The notes under the pieces: generated by a model | The model's database searches: none | Told to the model about the DNA's origin: nothing | What the model saw: the letters and a program-made list of their open reading frames with translations, nothing else | Shown: positions 25,701 through 34,824 of the stretch, piece by piece | How the letters are laid out: each line of letters starts with the position of its first letter | How positions within the stretch are numbered: position 1 is the stretch's first letter | From: Sulfurimicrobium sp964384915 | GTDB taxonomy: Bacteria; Pseudomonadota; Gammaproteobacteria; Burkholderiales; Sulfuricellaceae | DNA: 64,000 bases | Assembly (NCBI GenBank): GCA_964384915.1 | Contig: CAYLMA010000010.1 | Location: forward strand, 37,882-101,881 | Direction: 5' to 3' | Translations under genes and position numbers: made by a program

Positions 25701-28700
25701 GCGCCACCCTGGCCGGCAGCGATACGCTGAAACTCAAGGTGACCGACGGCGCCGGCAACGATGGCGCGGTGGCGAGCCAGGCTTACGTGCTGGATGCGGG
25801 CCTGCCGACCGCCGCCACGCCCGTTGCGGGCAACCTGGTTTCGCCCAGCGCCGCGAGCTTCACCTTCACCGTGGATTATTCCGATACCGGCGCGGGCATC
25901 GACGGCGCGACCATCGCCGTCGGCAACGTCACGGTGACCGGCCCCGGCGCGGTGGGCGCGCTTACGGTGACTGGCGCGTCGTACAGCGCCGGCACGGCGA
26001 CCTACACGGTGCAAGCGCCCAACGCCGGGGCATGGAACTCGGCCACCGACGCGGGAACCTACACCATCGACATCAACGGCAACTCGGTCAAGGATCAGGC
26101 CGGAAACGCCGTCGCGGCGGCAGCGGGCGCGAAGACCTTCACCGTCAACTTCGCTACGGGCACCACGGTCACCGCTGCAGCCTTGTCCGCCGACACGGGG
26201 ACGAGCAATACCGACTGGATCACCAAAACCGCCGCCCAGACCATCAGCGGCACGCTCTCCGTCAATCTGCTCGCTGGAGAATGGGTGGAGGTCTCCTACG
26301 ACAACGGCGCGACCTGGGCCAATGCGACGACATACAGCGTGGGCTCCACTGCGTGGTCGACGACGACGACACTGTCCGGGAACAACACCTTCCAGGTGCG
26401 CGTGGCCGACGTGAATGGTGGCGGCACGGCACTGACCCAGGCCTACGTGCTGGATCAAGCCGCACCTGCGGTCACCTTCAGCGCCTTGAGCTTCTCCGCC
26501 GACACAGGTTCGAGCGGCAGTGACTTCGTCACCAACACCGCCGCACAGACCATAGGCGCGACGCTGAGCGCGGGCCTGGGCGCGGGCGACATCGTCTACG
26601 GTTCGCTGGATAACGGCGCGACCTGGACGGACATCACCGCCAAGGTGGCGGGCACCACATTGAGCTGGAACGGCGTGACACTGGCCGGCAGCGACACGCT
26701 GAAACTGAAAGTGACAGACAGCGCGGGCAACGACGGCGCGGTGGCTAGCCAGGCCTATGTCCTCGATCAGGCAGCACCTGCGATCACCTTCAGCGCCTTG
26801 AGCTTCTCCGCCGACACAGGTTCGAGCGGCAGTGACTTCGTCACCAACACCGCCGCACAGACCATAGGCGCGACGCTGAGCGCGGGCCTGGGCGCGGGCG
26901 ACATCGTCTACGGTTCGCTGGATAACGGCGCGACCTGGACGGACATCACCGCCAAGGTGGCGGGCACCACATTGAGCTGGAACGGCGTGACACTGGCCGG
27001 CAGCGACACGCTGAAACTGAAAGTGACAGACAGCGCGGGCAACGACGGCGCGGTGGCTAGCCAGGCCTATGTCCTCGATCAGGCAGCACCTGCGATCACC
27101 TTCAGCGCCTTGAGCTTCTCCGCCGACACAGGCGCCAGCGCGACCGATTTCGTCACCAGCATCGCCGCCCAGACCATAGGCGCGACGCTGAGCGCGGGCC
27201 TGGGCGCGGGCGACATCGTGTATGGTTCGCTGGATAACGGCGCGACATGGACGAATATCACCGCCAAGGTGGCAGGCACTACCCTGACCTGGGACGGCGC
27301 CACATTAACCGGCAGCAGCACCCTGAAGCTTAAGGTCTCCGACAGCGCCGGCAACGACGGCGCGATTACGAGCCAGGCCTACACGCTCGAAACGGTTGCG
27401 CCTTCAGTTACTTCCAGCTTCAGCGCACTGGCTTTTTCGGCAGACACCGGAACCAGTTCCACCGACTTCATCACCAAGACCGCAACACAAACTATTAGCG
27501 CGACCTTGAGCGCAGCGCCTGCTGGAAGCGACATTGTTTACGGTTCGCTGGACAACGGGGCGACGTGGACGGACATCACCGCCAAGGTGACCGGCACCGC
27601 GCTGTCCTGGAGCGGCGTGACACTGACCGGCAGCAGCACCTTGCTGCTCAAGGTCACTGACAGCAAGGGTAATGACGGCACGGTGGCGAGCCAGGCCTAT
27701 ACGCTCGACACCGTTACGCCGACCAACACAATAGCGACCCTGGCTTTTTCCGCCGATACGGGTACGAGCAGTACCGACTTCGTCACCAGGACCGCAGCTC
27801 AAACCGTCAGCGGGACGCTGAGCGCCAACTTGGCGGCAGGTGAATTTGTCGAGGTGTCGCTGGATAACGGTGCAAGCTGGACGACAGCGACTGCTACCGC
27901 CGGAACGAATACCTGGAGTCTGGCAGGCCAGACTCTGATCACCAGCAATACCTTGCAAGTTCGGGTGTCGGATACGGCGGGTAATTGCGGAACGGCGATT
28001 TCTCAGGCCTATGTGCTTGACGCAGTAGTGCTTATTGCACCATCAACGCCGGTGCTCTCTGCCGCCAGCGATAGCGGTACATTGAATACGGACGGCATCA
28101 CCAATGTCACCACCCCGGTGATTACCGGCACTGCGGAATCAGGCTCCACCGTCACCCTTTACGATTCCGACGGCACCACTGTGCTCGGCACGGCAGTGGC
28201 CAGCGGCGGCAACTGGAGCATCACCAGCAGCACATTGACTAGGGGTGCGCATACCCTCACTGCCAAAGCCACTGATGCCGCTGGAAATTCCAGCCTTGTT
28301 TCGGGAGGGCTGAGTGTCATCATTGATACCATCGCCCCACATACCACCTTTGGTGCTCTGGCATTCTCCGCTGATACGGCCACCCCCGGCGATTTCAAGA
28401 CCAATATTGCTCAGCAGACCATTAGCGCAACTTTAAGTGGCCCGCTTGCCGCTGGCGACATTGTCCATGGATCGCTGGATAACGGCGTTACTTGGATCGA
28501 CCTTACGAGCAAGGTCAACGGTACAGCCCTTGCCTGGAATGGTGTGACGCTTGCTGGTAGCAATACTCTCCAGCTCAGGGTTACCGACATTGCGGGCAAT
28601 GAAGGTGTAATCGCTAGCCAGAATTATGTTTTGGAAACTGTGCCCCCTGTGCTGAATCTTGGCGCACCGCCTCCGGTAATTTCTCAACCACAGTCCGTAA

Positions 28701-29434
28701 TGCAACCCGCAATGCCAGCCACGCCGCCCGTTTCTGATGCACTGCAAAACATTCCGGCATCGTGGTCACTACCGGCTATTTCGATAGATGTCTTGTCGAT
28801 TCCAGCGTTTGACCTGGTTGTCGATCGCGGTATCAGTAACTTTACGTTTGATGCGGGGCAAGCTTTTACCTTCGTCATTCCCAAGGATGCCTTCCTCTCC
28901 AGTTCAACGGATGCAAAACTGAGCTACCAGGCTACTCTGGACAGCGGCGCACCTTTGCCAAGCTGGATTCGATTTAATCCTGATACAGGTGCCTTTTCTG
29001 GTGTGGTGCCGCAGGATGAAGTTGGCGAATGGGGCATCCGAGTCAAGGCCACGGACAGCAAAGGCAATGAGGCGGTCACTGCATTCACGATCCGGAGCGG
29101 CGTCTCTTTGAAAGACCATGCCGATAAAGCCAAGCCTGCACCACATACAGCCCTTTCCGGGAAAGGATTGCTGGCCACTTTAGGGATTTCCGGTTTCATG
29201 CTTGTGCCGGATGACGGCGCCCAGATTGGGGGGCAGGCTGCTGAACAGGTGGCGCAACTGGACGGCTCGCCTGACGCTAATGCGCCGCTGGTCAACCACG
29301 CGACGGGGGAGGGGGAAGCTCATGCGCCCAAGTTGTCAGCACAGGTGCAGCGTGAGGCGCAACGCTTCGAACAAGCACGAGCGGACACCCTGCGGCATCT
29401 TGCCGCCGTGGATCAGGCTAGAAGATCAATTTAA
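22774..29434 (+). CDS. giant LEPR/DUF4347 repeat surface protein, interrupted by assembly gap
   Basis: This is a very large repeat protein. Its N terminus has the LEPR-type motif (HALESRIVFDGAALAA, residues about 27-42), then a DUF4347 domain (IHIVSHGAQGSLQLG; LLYGCSVAAGSDG). Repeats follow: BapA-type units of 109-112 residues (DGNISISGASGTGGAYKIGD), then about eight units of roughly 104 residues (ITFSALSFSAD...VLDQ), an Ig-like unit, and a cadherin/dystroglycan-like domain (PSWIRFNPDTGAFSG). The end is charged. The frame before the gap (24421) and after it (24522 on) differs because the 100 N are a placeholder, so this is one gene with an unknown true length. By the repeat register about 222 bases, or that plus multiples of about 336, are missing. 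The ribosome site AGGAG precedes ATG 22774. It is a probable adhesin. Confidence 0.85.
23980..25186 (+). repeat. 109-112-residue BapA-type repeats
   Basis: Units begin at about 23980, 24307, 24521 (just after the gap) and 24857. Each opens with DGNISISGASG or DARISISGASG and contains the conserved TATWNNTAGGDNN stretch. Spacing is 327 bases for the first and 336 bases for the last pair. Nucleotide identity between units is high, which explains the assembly gap. Confidence 0.85.
24422..24521. other. assembly gap (100 N) in repeat array
   Basis: One hundred undetermined bases lie inside the BapA-type repeats of the giant protein. The codon phase shifts across it, and flanking repeats show the same DGNISISG unit on both sides. 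This is a collapsed-repeat artefact rather than a real frameshift. Confidence 0.95.
26471..27094 (+). repeat. two near-identical 312-base tandem units
   Basis: Copies at 26471-26782 and 26783-27094 appear identical at the nucleotide level over essentially their full length, with a diverged third unit at 27095. Each codes for a 104-residue domain. Older, more diverged units of the same family sit at 25187 and 25499. This points to a recent in-frame duplication. Confidence 0.85.
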
Positions 29435-29476
29435 TTTCTTATCTTAAATAATCAAAAAACCAGGGAGTACTTTACG

Positions 29477-31066
29477 ATGTCTCAGCAAGACCAACTATCC
29501 ATGCCGAATACTGTAAACAAACGCCTGATGCTTTTGCCATTGGCCGCCTTGATGGCCGCTTTGTTTAGTGGGTGCGCCATAACACCAAAACCCTTGACCG
29601 ATACTGACCGTCAGCAGCGTATTCATCAGGATATGGATGCGCTGTTCAAGGATGTCGAACCTATAGCAGGTCCACTGACTTTGCACGAGGCTTTGGCGCG
29701 TTCTCTCAAATACAACTATGACGCTCGTCTAAAGTTGATGGAAGAGGCACTTGCCAACGCTCAACTTGATTTGTCCCACTATGATTTATTGCCGCGCCTG
29801 ACTGCGTCAGCCGGTTATTCATCCCGAAGCAACGATGCTCTTTCCACTTCGGTGAGCTTGATCAACGGCCAGCTGGTGCCATCAAATCCGCCTGTCTATT
29901 CGGGCGCGCAGGAAAGGAATCGAAACACATCGAATGTCGTTCTCGCCTGGAACGTGCTGGATTTCGGCGTGAGCTATGTGCGCGCTCAGCAGCAGGCTGA
30001 ACAAACACTGATGGCCAACGAGCGCAAACGCAAAGTTGTGCAGAACATCATGCAGGATGTTCGTCAGGCCTATTGGCGTGCATATGGCGCGCAGAACTCG
30101 CTGCCGCGTCTTGATGCATTGCTGTTGCAGGTAAATGAGGCGCTGACGCGCAGTCGCAGCATGGAAAAGCAGCGTCTTCAGTCACCCATCGATGCTCTGT
30201 CTTACCAGCGCGGACTGATTGACCTCTTCCAGCAAATCGTGAAACAACGCCAGGAACTGGTGGTCGCCAAAACCGAACTGGCAGCGTTGATCAACATCAA
30301 GCCCGGCACGGAATATACGCTGGCGGGCGGCGCGGATATGAACGCCATTCCCGGCATGAATTTCCTGAATAACATGGATACCCTTGATCAGGCTGCGCTC
30401 GCAAATCGCCCCGAACTACGTGAAGAGGACCATCGCAAGAAAATCACAGCCCTGGAAGCGCGCAGGGCTCTATTAGCCTTGCTTCCAGGCATCGAAATCA
30501 ATATGTCCGCCAACCACGACAGCAATCGTTACCTGTACAAGAACGACTGGAGCGAGGCGGGGGCCGCCATTTCACTAAACCTGCTGCGTGCATTCTCCTA
30601 CCCTTCCATGAAACGCGCTCAGGAGGCGCAAGCCACGCTCGGAGATACGCGCCGCATCGCACTCAGCATGGCGGTGCTCGCGCAGGTGCGGATTGCAGGC
30701 CAGCGCTATCGTGAATCTGTTGCGGATTACGACATCACCCGCCAGGGTGCGGACGTGGATGCGCGTATCGAGAAGCACATCGTTTCCGGCGTAAAGGCAA
30801 ATTCAGAATCCGATATGACGCTGTTGCGCGCCAAGGTCAAAGCAGCATTGTCCGACATGCAGCGCTATTCAAGTTTCGCCAATGTGCAGGCGTCTTATGC
30901 GCGTGTGGCCAACTCTGTTGGCGCCGACATGCTGCCGGCTGCGCCACAGATGCAGGACCTGAAGGCTTTTTCCAAGCAACTGGAGCAAGTTGACGAATCC
31001 TGGCAAAAAGGCGGCTTCCTGGCCATGGCAGAAGCACCAAAAGCACCCCGGAAGGGAACAGAATGA
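29477..31066 (+). CDS. TolC-family outer membrane lipoprotein
   Basis: This outer-membrane efflux-type protein of 529 residues has a lipoprotein signal (LAALMAALFSGC, lipobox cysteine near residue 33). Two OEP-type repeats with long helices follow (TLHEALARSLKYNYDARLKLMEEALANAQLD, cited as LHEALARSLKYN and ALANAQLDL). It differs from the MacAB-linked TolC at 4050. The start ATG 29477 follows GGGAGT; a later ATG at 29501 is possible. The stop overlaps the first HlyD adaptor start (ATGA). Its place directly after the giant protein suggests it is the outer-membrane exit for that protein. Confidence 0.88.
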   Translation: MSQQDQLSMPNTVNKRLMLLPLAALMAALFSGCAITPKPLTDTDRQQRIHQDMDALFKDVEPIAGPLTLHEALARSLKYNYDARLKLMEEALANAQLDLSHYDLLPRLTASAGYSSRSNDALSTSVSLINGQLVPSNPPVYSGAQERNRNTSNVVLAWNVLDFGVSYVRAQQQAEQTLMANERKRKVVQNIMQDVRQAYWRAYGAQNSLPRLDALLLQVNEALTRSRSMEKQRLQSPIDALSYQRGLIDLFQQIVKQRQELVVAKTELAALINIKPGTEYTLAGGADMNAIPGMNFLNNMDTLDQAALANRPELREEDHRKKITALEARRALLALLPGIEINMSANHDSNRYLYKNDWSEAGAAISLNLLRAFSYPSMKRAQEAQATLGDTRRIALSMAVLAQVRIAGQRYRESVADYDITRQGADVDARIEKHIVSGVKANSESDMTLLRAKVKAALSDMQRYSSFANVQASYARVANSVGADMLPAAPQMQDLKAFSKQLEQVDESWQKGGFLAMAEAPKAPRKGTE

Positions 31067-31821
31067 TCAAGCGTTTGGCACAGGGTGTGGCGATGGCTTG
31101 CGCCCTGGCCGGAGTTTGTCCCGCCTGGGGCGCTGCGACTCCGGAGAAGAAGGGTGAAGCGGTGCGTGTGTTGGTTGCCGCCGAGGGAGAAAGTGTGCTG
31201 GCGGCGCAAATGGCTGGGCGCATTGTCAATATCAATGCGCAACTAGGCGATCGCATCAGGAAGGGTGCAACACTCTTGCGCTTCGACTGCGGCGAGCAGG
31301 AAGCCCGCCTCAACATGGCCAAGGCAGAATGGGAGGGGGCCAACCAGCTTTACGCGACCAAGGCCAAGCTGCAGGCAATGCAGTCGGCAAGCCTGCTTGA
31401 AGTGAGCCAGGCTGCAGCGGAAGCGGAAAAGTTCAAGGCGCAGATCCAGCTTTTCCAGGCACAGATACGGCTCTGCAGCATCAATGCGCCGTTTTCCGGG
31501 CGTGTCACCAAGCTGCGCGTCAAGCCATTCGAGAGCGTGAACATCGGCCAGCCGCTGGTGGAAGTGGTAAACGACGAGAAGCTCAAGATGCAACTCAACA
31601 TTCCTTCGTCCTGGCTGGCCCATGTAAAAGTGAACAACACCTTCAGTGTGCGCATAGATGAAACCGGCAAGACTTATCAGGCTCGGGTCCGCCGCATGAA
31701 TGGCAAGGTGGATGCCGTCAGCCAATCTATCGAAATCGAGGGTGAATTAACCGGCCGTACCGATGACCTGTTGCCCGGCATGAGCGGGATCGCCGCCTTC
31801 CCCGACGCGCAGAAATACTAG
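31063..31821 (+). CDS. HlyD-family periplasmic adaptor, small
   Basis: This 252-residue adaptor has a signal peptide or anchor (MIKRLAQGVAMACALAGVCPAWGAA). A lipoyl half-motif follows (AAQMAGRIVNINAQLGDRIRKGATLLRFDC, cited as GRIVNINAQLGDRIRKG), then a short coiled coil, the second half (INAPFSGRVTKLRVKPFESVNIG) and a beta-barrel domain. It is smaller than canonical HlyD. It overlaps the TolC-family gene and is ten bases from the next adaptor, so all three are one operon. It probably bridges the periplasm together with the lipoyl domain of the M50 protein. Confidence 0.88.
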   Translation: MIKRLAQGVAMACALAGVCPAWGAATPEKKGEAVRVLVAAEGESVLAAQMAGRIVNINAQLGDRIRKGATLLRFDCGEQEARLNMAKAEWEGANQLYATKAKLQAMQSASLLEVSQAAAEAEKFKAQIQLFQAQIRLCSINAPFSGRVTKLRVKPFESVNIGQPLVEVVNDEKLKMQLNIPSSWLAHVKVNNTFSVRIDETGKTYQARVRRMNGKVDAVSQSIEIEGELTGRTDDLLPGMSGIAAFPDAQKY

Positions 31822-31831
31822 GAGCCATTGT

Positions 31832-33181
31832 TTGCCGCAATCCACCCCGCAGATGGAAACCTTGGGAAGCCTGTTGCAGATCGAGCAGGATGTCCGGCAG
31901 GCACAAAGCGAACGCGCAGTCGAATTCATCGCCGTTAACGATACCTGGAGGGTGATTCCATACCGCCAAGCCATACTCTGGCGCTATGGAAACAGTCAGA
32001 AGCCATCTGTGACACTGGTTTCAGGCCTCGCGGACCTGACGGGCGACTCGCCTTTCAAACAGTGGCTTAACCAGGCCATTCCTCATGTCATGCGGGATGC
32101 TGTTCCTGGCAAGCACCAGATCGTCACAGTGGACTTGCTTCCCCAAGAACTGAAAGATGGCTGGCAGGAATGGATGCCCAGGCATGTGGTTTCTATCGGC
32201 CTTCCTACGCCTACTGGAGAAACCTGCGGCGGACTTTGGGTCGCTGTCGAGAGCATTCCCGCAGAATCTGAATTGGCCTTGCTTGAAAGATTGGCATGGG
32301 CCTACGGACAAGCTCTCTGGGCATGGAGGCCGCACAAGCCGGTCTGGGAAAACTGGTATAAAAAAATCAAAGAGCAGCGTCATCGGAAGCGTCTGTGGCT
32401 AGTAGTGCTGGGAACGATCGTTTTTCCGATGCGCCTCACTGTGCTGGCGCCTGCCGAAATCATCGGCAAAGACGCCAAACTGATTGGCGCCCCAATGGAT
32501 GGGGTGGTGGAAAAATTTTTTGTAAAACCCAACGAGATCGTGAAAGCCGGCAGCCCGATTTTCGCCCTTGAAGATACGGTGGTGCGGAACCGTAACGAGG
32601 TCGCTCTCAAGTCCCTTGCAGTCGCGCGTGCGGATTATCTGCGCGAAACACAGAAATCCTTCGGCAACGACAACAGCAAGGCAGAATTGCCCGCTTTCAA
32701 CGCAAAATTTGAAGAGAAAGCCGCCGAGGCAAAATACAGTTCCGACCTTATGAAGCGCTTGGTGGTTACCGCGCCAGAGGGTGGAATCGTGGTGTATTCC
32801 GATCCCAATGACTGGATGGGGAAACCGGTGCAGACCGGGGAACGTATCGTCCAGATTGCGGACCCCAGGCACGTGGAAATCAGCATCAGCCTGCCGGTAA
32901 ACGATGCGATGAATCTTGAACCCGGCGCCAAAGTAAAACTGTATCTTAACGCTTCACCTTTTGATACGGTGGAGGGGGTGCTGACCCAATCAAGTTATGA
33001 ACCTTTCCTGGTTCCGGAGGGTTTCGTCGCTTACCGCCTAAAGGCGGATACCTTGCCAGGGGAGCTTCCGCCAAGAATAGGCCTCAAGGGGACGGCAAAA
33101 ATTTATGGTGCCTGGCGACCCCTGATTTACCATGTCCTGCGCAAACCGCTTTCAGTGCTGCGGCGAACATTTGGAATTTAA
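31832..33181 (+). CDS. HlyD-family membrane adaptor with cytoplasmic N domain
   Basis: This 449-residue protein has a start TTG at 31832 with GGAG seven bases before it. Residues 1-185 form a large soluble GAF-like region (LLQIEQDVRQAQSERAVEF...WVAVESIPAES). A single membrane helix follows (RLWLVVLGTIVFPMRLTVLAP), then lipoyl half-motifs (GAPMDGVVEKFFVKPNEIVKAG; VTAPEGGIVVYSDPNDWMGKPVQTG, cited in parts) and a C-terminal beta barrel ending in a helix near RRTFGI. The cytoplasmic domain is unusual for an adaptor and may sense or recruit cargo. It is the last gene of the operon. No ATPase gene follows. Confidence 0.85.
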   Translation: MPQSTPQMETLGSLLQIEQDVRQAQSERAVEFIAVNDTWRVIPYRQAILWRYGNSQKPSVTLVSGLADLTGDSPFKQWLNQAIPHVMRDAVPGKHQIVTVDLLPQELKDGWQEWMPRHVVSIGLPTPTGETCGGLWVAVESIPAESELALLERLAWAYGQALWAWRPHKPVWENWYKKIKEQRHRKRLWLVVLGTIVFPMRLTVLAPAEIIGKDAKLIGAPMDGVVEKFFVKPNEIVKAGSPIFALEDTVVRNRNEVALKSLAVARADYLRETQKSFGNDNSKAELPAFNAKFEEKAAEAKYSSDLMKRLVVTAPEGGIVVYSDPNDWMGKPVQTGERIVQIADPRHVEISISLPVNDAMNLEPGAKVKLYLNASPFDTVEGVLTQSSYEPFLVPEGFVAYRLKADTLPGELPPRIGLKGTAKIYGAWRPLIYHVLRKPLSVLRRTFGI

Positions 33182-33304
33182 CAAACAGCGTTTTCTCTCT
33201 CGCAGCAGTAGGCATTGGAAATGCCATATTTGCTGCAGGTCTCGTTGAGTGGCGACGACAGCTGGGAGTGCGGCGATGCCAAGTCAGGCTGTTTCTGATG
33301 TGAT

Positions 33305-33329
33305 AATGGGCACCCCGGAGGTGCCCATT
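33305..33329. terminator. hairpin downstream of HlyD operon
   Basis: A 10-bp perfect stem (AATGGGCACC / GGTGCCCATT) with a five-base loop lies about 125 bases after the adaptor stop. It has no U tract on either strand, so terminator function is uncertain. It abuts the tRNA-derived repeat at 33342 and might instead belong to the integrated element boundary. The 33182-33304 stretch shows nothing else. Confidence 0.4.
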
Positions 33330-33341
33330 AGCGTCATGGAT

Positions 33342-33382
33342 TGGCGCCCCGAAGACGAATCGAACGTCCGACCTACCCCTTA
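33342..33382 (-). repeat. 41-bp copy of tRNA-Arg 3' end (att-like)
   Basis: This stretch is identical to 35347-35387, the 3' half of tRNA-Arg(CCT) including CCA, T arm and part of the anticodon arm, in the same orientation. The identity ends abruptly on both sides. Such a duplicated tRNA end is the signature of site-specific integration and marks the far boundary of an element spanning about 33342-35387. Confidence 0.85.
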
Positions 33383-33440
33383 TGAGTTTCTGCTCCACCT
33401 GTTTCACTGCCTTGCGTAATGCTTAATAACTTAAACCGGA

Positions 33441-33620
33441 GCGTCCCTGGCGATCATCGGCAAGAGCCTGAACCACAAGAACCAGAGCACCACGGCCATT
33501 TATGCGCGCCTTGATCTTGACCCGGTGCGGCAGTCGGTCAATACCGCCACCAGCGCGATGATGGCGGCGGCAGGGGTGAAGCAGACTGCTGACGTGCTAC
33601 CGATCAAGCAGGCGGGGTAA
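33441..33620 (+). pseudogene. C-terminal fragment of tyrosine integrase
   Basis: The frame reads ASLAIIGKSLNHKNQSTTA then IYARLDLDPVRQSVNTA and ends in TAA at 33618. This matches the end of P4-type phage integrases, including the catalytic Tyr in TAIYARL. An in-frame stop lies just upstream (33432) and the N-terminal two-thirds of the gene is missing. It lies about 60 bases inside the att-like copy, as expected for the remains of the element that integrated at tRNA-Arg. Confidence 0.85.
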
Positions 33621-33695
33621 ATATGCTGTTGGCCGGGCTATAATTTGGCGGTTAATGTGGTTAAACTGAGCTGAAGCGTGACAGGGCGTATTACG

Positions 33696-33971
33696 ATGAA
33701 TTTGATTTTTCGCAGCCACGCCATCAAGCGCATGTTCGAGCGCAACGTCAGGCCGGAAGACGTGCGCGATGTGCTGGCCACGGGTAAAACGATCCGGGAA
33801 TATCCGGATGACACACCCTATCCCAGCCGTCTAATTCTGGGATGGGTGGCAGGCAAGCCGCTGCATGTGGTTGTCGCGGAAGATGCCGAAGCGGAAACCA
33901 GCATCATTATTACAGTCTATGAACCAGACCCAGCTATCTGGGAAGCGGATTTTGAAAGGAAGCAGCCATGA
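33696..33971 (+). CDS. DUF4258 family putative toxin
   Basis: This 91-residue protein with the DUF4258 pattern (FRSHAIKRMFERNVRPEDVRDVLATGK; SIIITVYEPD) is basic at the N terminus. DUF4258 proteins are RelE-fold-like partners of YgiT/MqsA-type antitoxins, so it is a probable mRNA-targeting toxin. ATG 33696 is chosen; GTG 33678 would add six residues. The stop overlaps the antitoxin start (ATGA at 33968), the usual coupling for such modules. It sits inside the tRNA-bounded element. Confidence 0.8.
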   Translation: MNLIFRSHAIKRMFERNVRPEDVRDVLATGKTIREYPDDTPYPSRLILGWVAGKPLHVVVAEDAEAETSIIITVYEPDPAIWEADFERKQP

Positions 33972-34195
33972 AATGCCCAATCTGCAAGCACGGTAGCACC
34001 CACACAGGCTATGCCAGCATTACCCTGGAGCGCGATGACGCAACCCTGGTATTCAAGCATGTGCCCGCCGAGGTATGCGACAACTGCGGCGAGGAATTCG
34101 TCAGCGAGGAAGTGACGGGCAGCCTGCTGGAACGCGCCAGCCGGGCGGCTTCCGAAGGGGTGAGGGTGGACGTGCGGGAATACCGGGTTGCCTGA
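33968..34195 (+). CDS. MqsA/YgiT-type zinc-finger antitoxin
   Basis: This 75-residue protein has a zinc-binding N-terminal half (CPIC at 3-6 and CDNCGEEF near 37-44). It then continues into a short helix region (GSLLERASRAASEG) at the point where longer MqsA proteins begin their DNA-binding helix-turn-helix domain. No full HTH is present. It pairs with the DUF4258 gene upstream. Neutralisation of the partner is inferred from family behaviour. Confidence 0.8.
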   Translation: MKCPICKHGSTHTGYASITLERDDATLVFKHVPAEVCDNCGEEFVSEEVTGSLLERASRAASEGVRVDVREYRVA

Positions 34196-34268
34196 AAGGC
34201 GCATCGTGACCACAGTGGAGCGGATACTGGAAGATGAGGTAGGTTGTCAATAATGGACACCAACGGAA

Positions 34269-34511
34269 TCATGCGGCCAGTCTTTTTTCATAGAACTGGC
34301 GCTCAAACGCAGCGGGAGACAGGTAGCCCAACCGAGCCTGCTTGCGCTGTCTCCTGTAAAATATCTCGATGTATTCGGTAATAGCCTGTGTAGCTTCGGC
34401 GCGGGTTTTGAATTGCCGGTGATGCACCAGTTCATTTTTGAGCAATCTCCAGAGGCTTTCCATGGGTGCGTTGTCGTAGCAATTTCCACGGCGTGATATC
34501 GATGCGACCAT
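34269..34511 (-). pseudogene. IS3 transposase OrfB C-terminal fragment
   Basis: This fragment carries the glutamate part of the DDE site (GNCYDNAPMESLWRLLKNE) and the OrfB C terminus (QARLGYLSPAAFERQFYEKR). It is separated from the rest of OrfB by the REP-like insertion and has no start context of its own. Confidence 0.85.
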
Positions 34512-34520
34512 GCCAAACTG

Positions 34521-34620
34521 TGGATATGGAACGAATTTTCCGTGAATGTAGGTCGGCCTTCAGCCCGACATGTCGGCCTAAAGGCCGACCTACAGTCCGG
34601 AATAAAATGTGCCGGATCAA
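34521..34620. repeat. REP-like palindrome inserted in IS3 transposase
   Basis: These 100 bases interrupt the OrfB codons for YRKLLDQFGM. The core is a palindrome with arms TGTAGGTCGGCC / GGCCGACCTACA around CCCGACATGTCGG-type sequence (about 34547-34595). The flanks keep a possible TG duplication. It resembles the widespread REP family that is normally intergenic. Its clean insertion shows it can move. Confidence 0.75.
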
Positions 34621-34824
34621 TGGTCAAGCAATTTCCGGTATTCATGGGCACGGTACTGGCTACCCCGGTCCGAGTGGTGAATCAGCCCGCACGGCGGACG
34701 TTTCTCTGCGATACCACGAAACAGGGACTGGCTGACCAGGTTTTTGGTCATGCGCTCGCTCATGGCGTAGCCCACCAGGTCGCCGCTGAACAGGTCTTTG
34801 TGACCCGCCAGATAGAGCCATCTT

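Noticed and set aside
24371..26458. Minus-strand open frames over the repeat array
   Set aside because: They repeat with the sense-strand units and span the N gap, so they are shadows of the giant gene.
23980..28700. Tandem repeats considered as a CRISPR array
   Set aside because: Units are over 300 bases, in frame and code for protein domains. No short direct repeats with unique spacers are present.
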